Below are positions 15,880-22,577 of a DNA stretch of 37,912 nt, piece by piece (the first letter of the stretch is position 1; each line of letters opens with the position of its first letter). A program made the translations under genes and the position numbers. The DNA comes from Ruminococcus flavefaciens (GTDB lineage: Bacteria; Bacillota; Clostridia; Oscillospirales; Ruminococcaceae): positions 1 to 37,912 of the forward strand of contig DBYI01000104.1 in NCBI GenBank assembly GCA_002310115.1. Reading direction: 5' to 3'. The notes below the pieces were generated by a model. The model ran no database searches. It was not told the DNA's origin and worked only from the letters and a program-made list of their open reading frames with translations.

Positions 15880-16683
15880 TCAATAATTATCTGTATTTAT
15901 CCCGTACTTTTTTAGAAGTTGAACAACTTCATTATATCCTTTTTTATCAAATCCTTTTATTTGCCTAAGTTCATCAGGTGAAAGAGCAATAATATCTTGA
16001 AGCGTTCGGAAACCATGACGAAGCAAAGCATTATAAGTACGTACAGATAAGTCCTTTTCATTCAGACCTAATGATATTATATCCTGATTGCTGTTTTCAT
16101 CAGGATCTTTTTTGCCTCGACTATGAAGCCAATCAATATAAGGAGCCTTATTTACTCCATATTGACTTAATACCTCGACAATTTCTATGTAAGTACCTTT
16201 TCCTACATTTCTTAGATTTGAAAGCTCTTTAGGCGAAAGGCAAGCTATTCCACGTAATGTTTTAATGCGTTGAAAGCGTAAGGCGTTATATGCACGGGCA
16301 GGTAATTTTAAATCTTCAAGTAATATTTGCGGAAGATCCGTAAGCTGTTTTACGTTAGAATTACCTTGCCTATTATTAAATCCAAGATTATTAGCAAAAT
16401 CATCACTTCCGTCTTTAAAACCGTCCTTGTAACCTTCACTATATCCCAATTTATAGGCTTCTTTATAATCCAGATCATCCATTCCTTTTCGTCCATATAA
16501 AAGCATTTTTGAAAAATCACTATCATCAACTGCACATACTACATCGGCACGGGTATTCATAACGATGTAAGCATTAATTTGATGTTGTTCTGCAAACTCT
16601 TTAGCTTTTTTTACTGCATCTTTTTTGTTTTTAGCTTCAATATAATGGTTTAGATTTTTTGAATAAAAAGCGTAAATAGGCAT
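15880..16683 (-). CDS. Protein with two tandem RNA-polymerase-alpha-CTD-like domains
   Basis: 267 aa. Residues 1-70 form a small alpha/beta domain (MPIYAFYSKN start). Residues 73-95 are a Tyr/Gly repeat (KLGYSEGYKDGFKDG). Two copies of an alpha-CTD-type fold follow, about 118-176 and 201-261. Both keep the DNA-contacting Arg and Asn of E. coli alpha (R265 and N268): R130/N133 in LPARAYNAL and R215/N218 in LSVRTYNAL. The first copy keeps the glycine of the NLGKKS hairpin (NVGKGT); the second has Asp there (GFDKKG). A free protein with paired alpha-CTDs could bind UP elements or activators in place of polymerase. ATG 16683 has AAGGAGGT upstream. It is the second gene of the HTH-regulator operon. 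Confidence 0.85.
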   Translation of the reverse strand: MPIYAFYSKNLNHYIEAKNKKDAVKKAKEFAEQHQINAYIVMNTRADVVCAVDDSDFSKMLLYGRKGMDDLDYKEAYKLGYSEGYKDGFKDGSDDFANNLGFNNRQGNSNVKQLTDLPQILLEDLKLPARAYNALRFQRIKTLRGIACLSPKELSNLRNVGKGTYIEIVEVLSQYGVNKAPYIDWLHSRGKKDPDENSNQDIISLGLNEKDLSVRTYNALLRHGFRTLQDIIALSPDELRQIKGFDKKGYNEVVQLLKKYGINTDNY

Positions 16684-16701
16684 TATGGATACCTCCTTAG
16701 C

Positions 16702-16719
16702 GTTGATATTTGTATCAAC
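16702..16719. repeat. Dispersed 18-bp palindrome, ATAT type
   Basis: GTTGATATTTGTATCAAC between the HTH gene and the alpha-CTD-like gene, immediately before the ribosome site of the latter. Confidence 0.85.
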
Positions 16720-16732
16720 TTATATTGCTATA

Positions 16733-16745
16733 TTGAAAAAGAAAA
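16733..16745. repeat. TTGAAAAAGAAAA motif, copy 5
   Basis: 14 bases from the palindrome at 16702-16719, directly adjoining the stop of the HTH gene. Confidence 0.6.
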
Positions 16746-16746
16746 G

Positions 16747-16947
16747 TCATTCTTTATCACTAAATGCTTCAGTATTAGTTAATAGTCCTTCATTCCTGAG
16801 CTTGTAAATAAAAAGGTCCATTAAATACTCAGGCGGCTGTCTGACTCCACCTTCCCAATTCTGTACTGTCCTCAATGGGATCTTAAAATAACTTGCAAAC
16901 TGAGTTTGATTGAAATCTGTCATCGAGCGTAACTCCTTAAAAGTCAT
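16747..16947 (-). CDS. HTH transcriptional regulator of the small-gene array
   Basis: 66 aa, essentially one Xre/antitoxin-type helix-turn-helix: NQTQFASYFKIPLRTVQNWE at residues about 13-32, followed by GGVRQPPEYLMDL. The fold is the same as in the regulator at 25160-25600. Its own promoter and the divergent array promoter both carry the palindrome ACACCCAATGGGTGT (or a close variant) inside the spacer, and two more copies lie between them. This is the classical layout of a repressor controlling itself and its neighbour. ATG 16947 has AGGAGGG upstream. It leads the minus-strand operon with the alpha-CTD-like and HhH genes. Confidence 0.9.
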   Translation of the reverse strand: MTFKELRSMTDFNQTQFASYFKIPLRTVQNWEGGVRQPPEYLMDLFIYKLRNEGLLTNTEAFSDKE

Positions 16948-16986
16948 AATAACCCTCCTGTACTTAAAAACGTTTTCTTAGTAAGT

Positions 16987-17015
16987 ATTATACACCCAAT
17001 AGGTGCTGTTGTCAA
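16987..17015 (-). promoter_or_regulatory. Promoter of the HTH regulator operon with operator O1
   Basis: Minus strand: TTGACA (17010-17015), 17 bases, TATAAT (16987-16992), full consensus. O1 (16992-17006) reads ACACCC-AAT-AGGTGC, an imperfect copy filling the spacer. Confidence 0.9.
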
Positions 17016-17033
17016 TGCTTATTTGAAAGAAAA

Positions 17034-17048
17034 ACACCCTTTGGGTGT
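17034..17048. promoter_or_regulatory. Operator O2
   Basis: ACACCCTTTGGGTGT, perfect 6-base arms, located between the two divergent promoters. Confidence 0.75.
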
Positions 17049-17102
17049 ATTGTACAACGCTTAATCTTGTTTTAAAGCATATTTGTGCATTCATACGAAA
17101 AT

Positions 17103-17117
17103 ACACTCAATGAGTGC
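17103..17117. promoter_or_regulatory. Operator O3
   Basis: ACACTCAATGAGTGC, one base off a perfect palindrome. It has compensating changes in both arms (CTC/GAG for CCC/GGG) relative to O4, as expected for a dimer-binding site. Confidence 0.7.
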
Positions 17118-17135
17118 ATTTTTTCTCAAAAGCTA

Positions 17136-17164
17136 TTGCAAAATACACCCAATGGGTGTATAAT
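17136..17164 (+). promoter_or_regulatory. Promoter of the small-gene array with operator O4
   Basis: TTGCAA (17136-17141), 17 bases, TATAAT (17159-17164). O4 (17145-17159), ACACCCAATGGGTGT, is a perfect palindrome inside the spacer. Transcription should start near 17171. Confidence 0.85.
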
Positions 17165-17210
17165 ATATATAGAGGTTAAGGAAAAACCGAAGGAACTTGA
17201 AAATCAAATA

Positions 17211-17244
17211 GCTGACCTAACGGCAGAAAACGGGGAGAATGGAG
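17211..17244 (+). promoter_or_regulatory. Leader element L1 (pseudoknot over the ribosome site)
   Basis: GCTG-ACCTAA-CGGC stem-loop, then GGGGAGAATGGAG. Loop CCT can pair with downstream GGG. The ATG follows at 17251. Confidence 0.75.
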
Positions 17245-17250
17245 TATACA

Positions 17251-17448
17251 ATGAAAACAATGGAACTTGGAACAACGATTTACACACCACGCTTCTGTAC
17301 TGTAAAAATCAGTGCAATCTTTGAAAAACAAGAAGACGCAGTAAAATGCGGATACACTGAACCAACTCACACTAATATTCCTGATTGGGAAATCAAGGGT
17401 AAATCAATTGATATGTACCATATGGAATTCGCAGCAATCAAGAAGTAA
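17251..17448 (+). CDS. Small array protein 1 (65 aa, unknown)
   Basis: Compact beta-type sequence (MKTMELGTTIYTPRFC start) without a recognised motif; soluble. An in-frame ATG at 17239 lies inside the ribosome site GGGGAGAATGGAG and is rejected; ATG 17251 has correct spacing. First gene of the array driven by the operator-controlled promoter at 17136. Confidence 0.75.
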   Translation: MKTMELGTTIYTPRFCTVKISAIFEKQEDAVKCGYTEPTHTNIPDWEIKGKSIDMYHMEFAAIKK

Positions 17449-17454
17449 CACAGG

Positions 17455-17486
17455 AGCTGACCTAACGGCTTTACGGGGAGAAAGGA
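17455..17486 (+). promoter_or_regulatory. Leader element L2
   Basis: AGCTG-ACCTAA-CGGCT stem-loop, TTTAC, then GGGGAGAAAGGA; ATG at 17494. Confidence 0.8.
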
Positions 17487-17493
17487 AACCACT

Positions 17494-17667
17494 ATGATTA
17501 CAAAGGAACAATTCAAAAAAATGGAACTTGAAATGACCTATGAAGAATGGAAAGCTTGCTACTGTCCTGAATGTAGCAACAAAGATAATTGCCCTTATTG
17601 CAAATCACACAGTCGTTTCCCTCAGAGCATAGGCGGAAAAGCTCTTTGCCCGAACCTTAACAAATAA
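17494..17667 (+). CDS. Small array protein 2 (57 aa, Cys-rich, probable zinc ribbon)
   Basis: Starts MITKEQFKKMELEMTYEEW, followed by Cys residues spaced as C-Y-C-P-E-C and C-P-Y-C, with another Cys near the end; this spacing suggests a structural zinc site. ATG 17494 is 7 bases after AAAGGA. Function unknown. It lies between leaders L2 and L3. Confidence 0.8.
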   Translation: MITKEQFKKMELEMTYEEWKACYCPECSNKDNCPYCKSHSRFPQSIGGKALCPNLNK

Positions 17668-17673
17668 CCATTC

Positions 17674-17705
17674 AGCTGACCTAACGGCTTTACCGGGGAG
17701 AAAGG
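17674..17705 (+). promoter_or_regulatory. Leader element L3
   Basis: AGCTG-ACCTAA-CGGCT stem-loop, TTTACC, GGGGAGAAAGG; ATG at 17714. It begins 7 bases after the previous stop. Confidence 0.8.
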
Positions 17706-17713
17706 TTGACATT

Positions 17714-17998
17714 ATGAACTATAAAGAAGCAGCAAAAGAACTTGATAAAATGAGAAGAAGCAACGAAGTATTGTTCAGAATGGCTATAAGCCATCTTATG
17801 GATGTAGGAATAAGACATCTTACCGATGAAAACGTCGAGTACACTTGTCAGGAAATCATGAAAGAAGATGATAGTCATTCCTTTATGACAAACGAGTTTT
17901 CGTGTGCAATAGTTAGAGCTGCTGCGAAAATCGCAAAGATAAACCACACCTACGTTCTCGCTTATATTGGAGAGAACCTTAAATACGACGTAGTTTAA
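17714..17998 (+). CDS. Small array protein 3 (94 aa, helical, unknown)
   Basis: Almost entirely alpha-helical by pattern (EAAKELDKMRRSNEVLFRM, AIVRAAAKIAKINHTYVLAY), soluble, weakly charged. No known family. Start fixed by leader L3 and its ribosome site. Confidence 0.8.
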   Translation: MNYKEAAKELDKMRRSNEVLFRMAISHLMDVGIRHLTDENVEYTCQEIMKEDDSHSFMTNEFSCAIVRAAAKIAKINHTYVLAYIGENLKYDVV

Positions 17999-18007
17999 GA
18001 TATAAAC

Positions 18008-18039
18008 GGCTGTGCTAACGGCATGACGGGCAGAAAGGA
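18008..18039 (+). promoter_or_regulatory. Leader element L4 (covarying copy)
   Basis: GCTG-TGCTAA-CGGC, then GACGGGCAGAAAGGA. Compared with the other copies the loop C is replaced by G and the downstream G by C, keeping the loop-to-ribosome-site pairing (TGC with GCA). ATG at 18047. Confidence 0.8.
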
Positions 18040-18046
18040 AAGAACT

Positions 18047-18331
18047 ATGAAAGCAATCTTAATAACACTGGACGAGCAGAAGATAATCGAGATAGAAAAT
18101 GAGCTTGAAGCACTTCAAGAAGCAGTTGACGGTTACATCGAGACTGTCACTCTGATCCCTGATAAAGTCGAGATGATCGTAAATGAAGAAGGACTAATCA
18201 AGGGAATGGAACAAAATTTTGTTGCAAGTGTTATTGCAGGCACTTGCATAGTCGGCAACGCACTTATCGTAGGTGTTGATGGTGAAAACTTTTGTGATGT
18301 TCCAGACGAATGGATAAGGTGTTGTAAGTAA
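18047..18331 (+). CDS. DUF3846-like protein (small array protein 4)
   Basis: 94 aa. The sequence follows the DUF3846 pattern I remember: an MKAILI start, IENELEALQEAVDGYIE, a VNEEGLIKGM block, VIAGTCIVGNALIVG, and ending in FCDVPDEWI. The family is common in phages and conjugative elements and its function is unknown. ATG 18047 follows AAAGGA at proper distance; the in-frame ATG at 18023 lies inside leader L4 and is rejected. Confidence 0.8.
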   Translation: MKAILITLDEQKIIEIENELEALQEAVDGYIETVTLIPDKVEMIVNEEGLIKGMEQNFVASVIAGTCIVGNALIVGVDGENFCDVPDEWIRCCK

Positions 18332-18341
18332 ATAAGAATAT

Positions 18342-18372
18342 GCTGACCTAACGGCTTTACGGGGAGAAAGGA
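18342..18372 (+). promoter_or_regulatory. Leader element L5
   Basis: GCTG-ACCTAA-CGGC, TTTAC, GGGGAGAAAGGA; ATG at 18381. Confidence 0.8.
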
Positions 18373-18380
18373 CTTATACT

Positions 18381-18839
18381 ATGAACACAATGGAAATCAG
18401 GGAACTATGTATAAAGAATAATTGGTTTACTAATGGAGATAACGAACAATATGAAACACTTTTCGATAGAGTACGCAAAGGGGCAGATATTGAAGAAATA
18501 GCAACCATTATATGGATATGCTCATCAAACGTAACAAAAGAAGAAGTAATGAATCAACTAAGAGCTTATGAACCAAACCTGAACAGAGATCGAATAAAAA
18601 TGGTAAGAGCTATGGAGCTAATCGCCAGATCTGTCAATAACGAAAGAGTATTCAGAAGTTGGCTTGTCACTGGAGTTGCAGACGGAGACATTAATGAAGA
18701 AACCAAAGACTCTGACCTTGAGGACTATACCGAAGATGATGAATTTGCAGAACTTATGGAAACGTTTGTTGATATGATGTATGCTGCAAAGAAACATGGT
18801 GGTATATACTTCGACGGTATTTCAAGCGAAAGAGAATAA
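18381..18839 (+). CDS. Small array protein 5 (152 aa, acidic, unknown)
   Basis: Largest protein of the array. The N-terminal two thirds are helical, and an acidic stretch (DSDLEDYTEDDEFAELMETF) lies near residues 112-131. Such acidity can indicate DNA mimicry, as in anti-restriction proteins, but no known family is recognised. Start fixed by leader L5. Confidence 0.8.
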   Translation: MNTMEIRELCIKNNWFTNGDNEQYETLFDRVRKGADIEEIATIIWICSSNVTKEEVMNQLRAYEPNLNRDRIKMVRAMELIARSVNNERVFRSWLVTGVADGDINEETKDSDLEDYTEDDEFAELMETFVDMMYAAKKHGGIYFDGISSERE

Positions 18840-18845
18840 AGTCAA

Positions 18846-18877
18846 AGCTGTCCTACCGGCTACACGGGGAGAATGGA
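18846..18877 (+). promoter_or_regulatory. Leader element L6 (variant loop)
   Basis: AGCTG-TCCTAC-CGGCT, ACAC, GGGGAGAATGGAG. Loop TCCT can pair with GGGA. ATG at 18885. Confidence 0.75.
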
Positions 18878-18884
18878 GCATATC

Positions 18885-19103
18885 ATGAAACGACTGGAAG
18901 TTGAATTGGCACTTGCAGCAAGAGCATACTTAATAATTAAAGGCGTCGAATATGAAAATGTAGGCGGCAACAATATAGATGGATACTGCTTCGTTCCTGT
19001 CAAACATGACGGATGGTCTATATTAAAATACGATCAGCTGCTTAATGGTAATTATACTATACGAATAAAAGAGAAATACAAGAAATATCACCCAAATCTA
19101 TAA
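18885..19103 (+). CDS. Small array protein 6 (72 aa, unknown)
   Basis: Starts MKRLEVELALAARAYLIIKG; soluble with a beta-rich C-terminal half. The in-frame ATG at 18873 lies in the ribosome site and is rejected. Last gene that has the shared leader. No motif recognised. Confidence 0.75.
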   Translation: MKRLEVELALAARAYLIIKGVEYENVGGNNIDGYCFVPVKHDGWSILKYDQLLNGNYTIRIKEKYKKYHPNL

Positions 19104-19125
19104 TAAAACGAAAGGAACTTATATT

Positions 19126-19314
19126 ATGTTAAGTAAAGAAACAATCATACAGAATATGCTTGCTACTCTTGGAGAGCTTCAGGCAAACGCAGCTGCACCT
19201 ATGAGATTATATAATATGTTGTGTAACAAACTTGCCGTTTACTGTGAGATTTTGGAAGATGATATACCTGAAGAATACGTCAATCAGATTGAGGAATTTA
19301 TAGAACTCTGTTAG
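19126..19314 (+). CDS. Small array protein 7 (62 aa, unknown, no shared leader)
   Basis: Helical, acidic at the C-terminus (EDDIPEEYVNQIEEFIELC). It has a plain AAAGGAA ribosome site and lacks the pseudoknot leader found before the six genes upstream. The terminator follows 12 bases after the stop, so it closes the operon. Confidence 0.75.
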   Translation: MLSKETIIQNMLATLGELQANAAAPMRLYNMLCNKLAVYCEILEDDIPEEYVNQIEEFIELC

Positions 19315-19326
19315 GTAGACATAAAA

Positions 19327-19355
19327 AAAGAGCAAGGCAGTGACCTTGCTCTTTT
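19327..19355. terminator. Bidirectional terminator between the array and traX
   Basis: AAAGAGCAAGG (19327-19337) pairs perfectly with CCTTGCTCTTT (19344-19354), loop of 6, A-run on the left and T-run on the right. It also overlaps the end of the minus-strand traX gene. Confidence 0.9.
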
Positions 19356-20080
19356 CATTTATATGCAATGGCAGATAATATAATCATGTGAAGGGGATAG
19401 TAAATGTAGAAGAACCAACGATTGATTTTCTTTTTCAATGGAGTGCTGCATCGGTCCCGCTTTCCGTTATACAAATGTATCGGGATCAGAGCAAGCAGCG
19501 CACCATAGTTAAGAGTAAAATACCAAAAGCTATCATACAATCTCAGGAATGTCACCGGCAGGATAATTAACGTCGTTGATATAAATAGCAACGTCATTTT
19601 CATTTTGTCTTTATTGAAAAAGAAAAATATAATTGTCCATACCGGGATAATCAAACCCCAATCCACAAACTGAGTAAGTGATAATGTTATCGCAGTAAGG
19701 ATTACTTTGAATGTTGCATTCAGCTTACTGTTCGACAGAATGAGTAAGCATATAAACGCCAATAACAAACTGAACAGGAAGTTAAGATTTTGCAGAAGGT
19801 GAACTGTACTGGACGGAGCTGCTCCATATTCAAGTATGTAATATGCAGGCTCACTTATGACAGCAAACAGTGATAACCGTAGGATATATTTTTTCTTATC
19901 ATGTGTGTACCTGAACCCTTCTGCAAGGAAATAACACATCACCGGAGCTGTTGTCTTACCGATGAACCTCAGTATATAATACAGCGCAGTACCATACGGA
20001 ACAAAGAGCTGCGCTATATGGTCTATGGTCATAGCTATTATTGCTATGACCTTTATTTGTGTTGCATTCAGCTTTATCAT
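19355..20080 (-). CDS. traX: TraX family membrane protein
   Basis: 241 aa with about eight hydrophobic segments. TraX features: an N-terminal helix followed by the MTIDHIAQLF motif, a GKTTAPVMCYFLAEGF segment, and the C-terminal FFYIYYPLHMIIL. In F plasmids TraX acetylates pilin; the Firmicute homologues on mobile elements have no proven substrate. Its ATG (20080) overlaps the relaxase stop by four bases (ATGA), which indicates translational coupling. A degenerate palindrome and a TTGAAAAAGAAAA motif lie inside the gene near 19574-19626. Confidence 0.88.
   Translation of the reverse strand: MIKLNATQIKVIAIIAMTIDHIAQLFVPYGTALYYILRFIGKTTAPVMCYFLAEGFRYTHDKKKYILRLSLFAVISEPAYYILEYGAAPSSTVHLLQNLNFLFSLLLAFICLLILSNSKLNATFKVILTAITLSLTQFVDWGLIIPVWTIIFFFFNKDKMKMTLLFISTTLIILPVTFLRLYDSFWYFTLNYGALLALIPIHLYNGKRDRCSTPLKKKINRWFFYIYYPLHMIILSAIAYK
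19614..19626. repeat. TTGAAAAAGAAAA motif, copy 6 (inside traX)
   Basis: The only copy inside a gene; a degenerate palindrome GTTGATATAAATAGCAAC (19574-19591) lies 23 bases to its left, the same order as at 8552 and 16702. Confidence 0.5.
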
Positions 20081-21942
20081 AATTGGAATACTCCATTAGG
20101 AAGATGGTCGGCGTTGCGATGAATGTTCTCCTTGCTTACAAGCTCCTGAACGTAAGTGCCAGCATCAACCTGTTCGGCAATGGCAATAGCACCACCGAGA
20201 GAACGCAGCTCCTGTTCAGCTTCTTGTGCAATACTTTTGGCAACATCACAATCTCTTTTTGCTTGATCGGTAAAGGCAAATAGTTCTATGTAATTATCTT
20301 CTGTGATGTGTGGGAAAGCTTCACGGAATTTTTCAGCTTGCTCTCTTGAAATAAACTTCGACTCTTTTCCTTCATACAAAACGGAAAAGGCTTCTTTACC
20401 TCTAACTAATCGCTGATATTTCTTTAATGCCTCATCGGCAGCTTTGTCTTTTTCCTTATAGTCAAGCTCCTTAATTTCAAATTCTTTCTTCATGGACTCT
20501 ATTGTTTCACCCTCACTAATCTTCTTATTCAGAAGCAGCAGCTTGTCAAGTTCCTCATCGTTTGTCCATGTGAAAGGTTTGAATTTATGTATCTTTCGAT
20601 AGGGAAGATAACCCTTTTTGAATGTTACTGTATAGAACCGAATTGTTGTAAGAGCATTATAATTTGGAAAATGTTCTGCATTTGGCTGCTCAATTTTCTC
20701 TTTCAGATCTTGCTCAAACTTAATGCGGAACTGTATAGCATTTTGTAGTGATCGCTCATTATAATCCTCACCGAGTGACTTCAATCTTATGTATCGTTCT
20801 GCCAAAGGTGGCTTAACTGATATGTACTTTCCAAATCGAATTTTATATTTCAATTCTTCAAGCTTCTTGTAAAGCTCATTTATATCATCACAGGTAACTA
20901 TCAACCTGTCTATATCTTCCATAAGCTTCTTACGGTTACTTTTCTCAGGAGAGATATATTCATGTTCCCATTTCCTGATTTGCTCAACATAACACTCTTG
21001 AGCATCAAAACCGTTTTCTGTTTCTACAAAAGGAATACTGCTTTCTTCCATTTTATTTTGAATGAATGCTTGCTTCTCAGAGTCCGAGTAGAAGAACGAC
21101 TTATGAGGGGAAACTTTTTCTTTTTCAAGTTTGTTAATCTTTTGATTGGCAGATTTGAGCTTGATGTTCAAATTGCGTACTGTATTCTCAACTTTATCAG
21201 TTGAACCGACCTCTAAGACCTTTTTAAGATGTTTACGTATATTCTGTTCGTCTTTTCTAATTTTGTATTCTTCAACACTCATGTGCTTATACGTAGCATT
21301 CATATCTTCACGATTATGACCACGCCTGTTGAGTATTACTTCCATTGCTTTTCGTTCAGAAGCCTCCCAAGAGACTAAACAGTTAAAATTTTTGCTATTA
21401 GTTTTAAACCCTTGCTCAGCTAATGCAGCTTTCATTGAAACCCCTTTTGAAAGTCCGTTCACTCTGCCTTTGGTGTAATAGGGGATAAAGTCAATGTGTA
21501 TATGTGGACTTGCTTCGTCCATGTGTAGCACTGCATTGAAAACATAAAGGTTTGGATTTCGTTCCTGAAACTCTTTCATATATTCATCGAGTAACTGCTT
21601 TACTTCCTCACCACGTTCACTTCCACATGGAGAGTCATCAAAGTTGCCAAACTGTACAACTGTTTCATAGAATATTTCTTCTCGTTTTCCTTCGTTGATA
21701 TGTTCAAAGTAATTCTTTATTTTTCTACAAGGACGAGTCTGCTTCTTGTTGTATTCTTCAACGGCTTCGTCAAATAGATTGTGATATGCTTCTCTTATAT
21801 CCTGAGTTTTATAATAGATGTTGTCTTTTTCTTTTTCAGGATCGACATTCGGAGCGGTAAACTTTCTGTTGTTATGCTGAATATTCCCACCATGCTCTGA
21901 GCTTGCTTTGCCGAGCGTGAAGCTGATGCTGTATGCGCCCAC
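20077..21942 (-). CDS. MOBV-family relaxase (Mob/Pre)
   Basis: 621 aa. It nicks DNA at oriT and pilots the strand during mobilization. Motif I HNNR lies at residues 23-26, the MOBV motif III is H140-M-D142-E-A-S-P-H147-I-H149, and RRGHNRED follows near 210. The rest is helical and coiled-coil-rich (about 230-620), as in Pre/MobM proteins. The upstream region 21943-22239 is rich in inverted repeats and is the natural place for oriT. It is co-transcribed with the genes upstream and coupled to traX downstream. No type IV secretion genes are in the window, so it may be mobilizable by a helper, or the conjugation genes lie to the right. Confidence 0.93.
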   Translation of the reverse strand: MGAYSISFTLGKASSEHGGNIQHNNRKFTAPNVDPEKEKDNIYYKTQDIREAYHNLFDEAVEEYNKKQTRPCRKIKNYFEHINEGKREEIFYETVVQFGNFDDSPCGSERGEEVKQLLDEYMKEFQERNPNLYVFNAVLHMDEASPHIHIDFIPYYTKGRVNGLSKGVSMKAALAEQGFKTNSKNFNCLVSWEASERKAMEVILNRRGHNREDMNATYKHMSVEEYKIRKDEQNIRKHLKKVLEVGSTDKVENTVRNLNIKLKSANQKINKLEKEKVSPHKSFFYSDSEKQAFIQNKMEESSIPFVETENGFDAQECYVEQIRKWEHEYISPEKSNRKKLMEDIDRLIVTCDDINELYKKLEELKYKIRFGKYISVKPPLAERYIRLKSLGEDYNERSLQNAIQFRIKFEQDLKEKIEQPNAEHFPNYNALTTIRFYTVTFKKGYLPYRKIHKFKPFTWTNDEELDKLLLLNKKISEGETIESMKKEFEIKELDYKEKDKAADEALKKYQRLVRGKEAFSVLYEGKESKFISREQAEKFREAFPHITEDNYIELFAFTDQAKRDCDVAKSIAQEAEQELRSLGGAIAIAEQVDAGTYVQELVSKENIHRNADHLPNGVFQL

Positions 21943-21979
21943 GTTTATCAGTTCCTCCTTTTATTTTTTCAATTCTGTT

Positions 21980-22000
21980 CTAATATTCGGAGAATATTAG
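21980..22000. repeat. Perfect inverted repeat near the relaxase start
   Basis: CTAATATTC and GAATATTAG, 9-base arms around GGA; candidate relaxase or operator site. Confidence 0.75.
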
Positions 22001-22047
22001 CGACATAAAATCCGCTGTGTGTACACAATGGTTTTTGAACCCAATAA

Positions 22048-22093
22048 CTGTTTTGGATGATAAAAAATGTTAATTTTTTACCCTCCAAAACAG
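22048..22093. repeat. Nested inverted repeat (cruciform-type)
   Basis: Outer arms CTGTTTTGGA (22048-22057) and TCCAAAACAG (22084-22093); inner arms TAAAAAAT (22061-22068) and ATTTTTTA (22073-22080). Both pairs are perfect. This is the strongest oriT hairpin candidate. Confidence 0.75.
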
Positions 22094-22239
22094 CCGCATC
22101 ACATTGTGCTGCTTTTGGGCAAGGACACATTCCTTGACTTTTCAGAACTGCCCTTAAAAATTTTTCGACTTTTCTCAAAATTACCTTTAAGAGCAGTTCC
22201 TACCGTTCCACTTTTTTGGGAAATTCCCAAACCCTTTTT

Positions 22240-22572
22240 TTACGTTTCCGTTATTTTTTCGTTACGACCACAGAAAGCATTTTTGACATCAAGAAAATAA
22301 TCTTTCGGCATTTCTTGAGCTGCCGAAATATATGTTGCAAGTAATTTAACAAATATAATCATATCTGTTTCATACATATTTAGTGCAACCATTTCCTCAT
22401 TGTCTCTGCCGAAAATTCTTCCGTACTTTAATATTTTTTCTCTTACTCTCTCTGCATACTCTTTATATTTATGAGCTGTCTCTGTTTGAGAATAACAATC
22501 CATGACGTAAAGTATTCCCTCAATCTGATCTCGCGATAACAGCAAATTTGTATATGTTTTATTATAACTCAT
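22240..22572 (-). CDS. Hypothetical 110-aa helical protein next to the oriT region
   Basis: Soluble, helical, with no clear motif. Its start (22572) lies 5 bases after the stop of the kinase-TOPRIM gene, and its ribosome site GGGAGAT lies inside that gene, so translation is coupled. Because it sits directly before oriT and the relaxase, it could be a mobilization accessory protein; this is by position only. Confidence 0.75.
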   Translation of the reverse strand: MSYNKTYTNLLLSRDQIEGILYVMDCYSQTETAHKYKEYAERVREKILKYGRIFGRDNEEMVALNMYETDMIIFVKLLATYISAAQEMPKDYFLDVKNAFCGRNEKITET

Positions 22573-22577
22573 ACCTG

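Larger units (their letters stand above)
21943..22239. other. Probable oriT region upstream of the relaxase
   Basis: 297 bases without a gene, packed with inverted repeats: 21980-22000, the palindrome TGTGTACACA at 22018-22027, and the nested repeat at 22048-22093. MOBV relaxases normally act at a site just upstream of their own gene. I cannot place the nick. A 69-codon open frame here on the minus strand runs through all the repeats and is not considered a gene. Confidence 0.55.

Noticed and set aside
17085..17324. 79-codon open frame over the array promoter
   Set aside because: Runs through operators O3 and O4, the promoter and leader L1, without a ribosome site; it is a shadow.
21969..22178. 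69-codon minus-strand open frame upstream of the relaxase
   Set aside because: Passes through all inverted repeats of the probable oriT and has no ribosome site.
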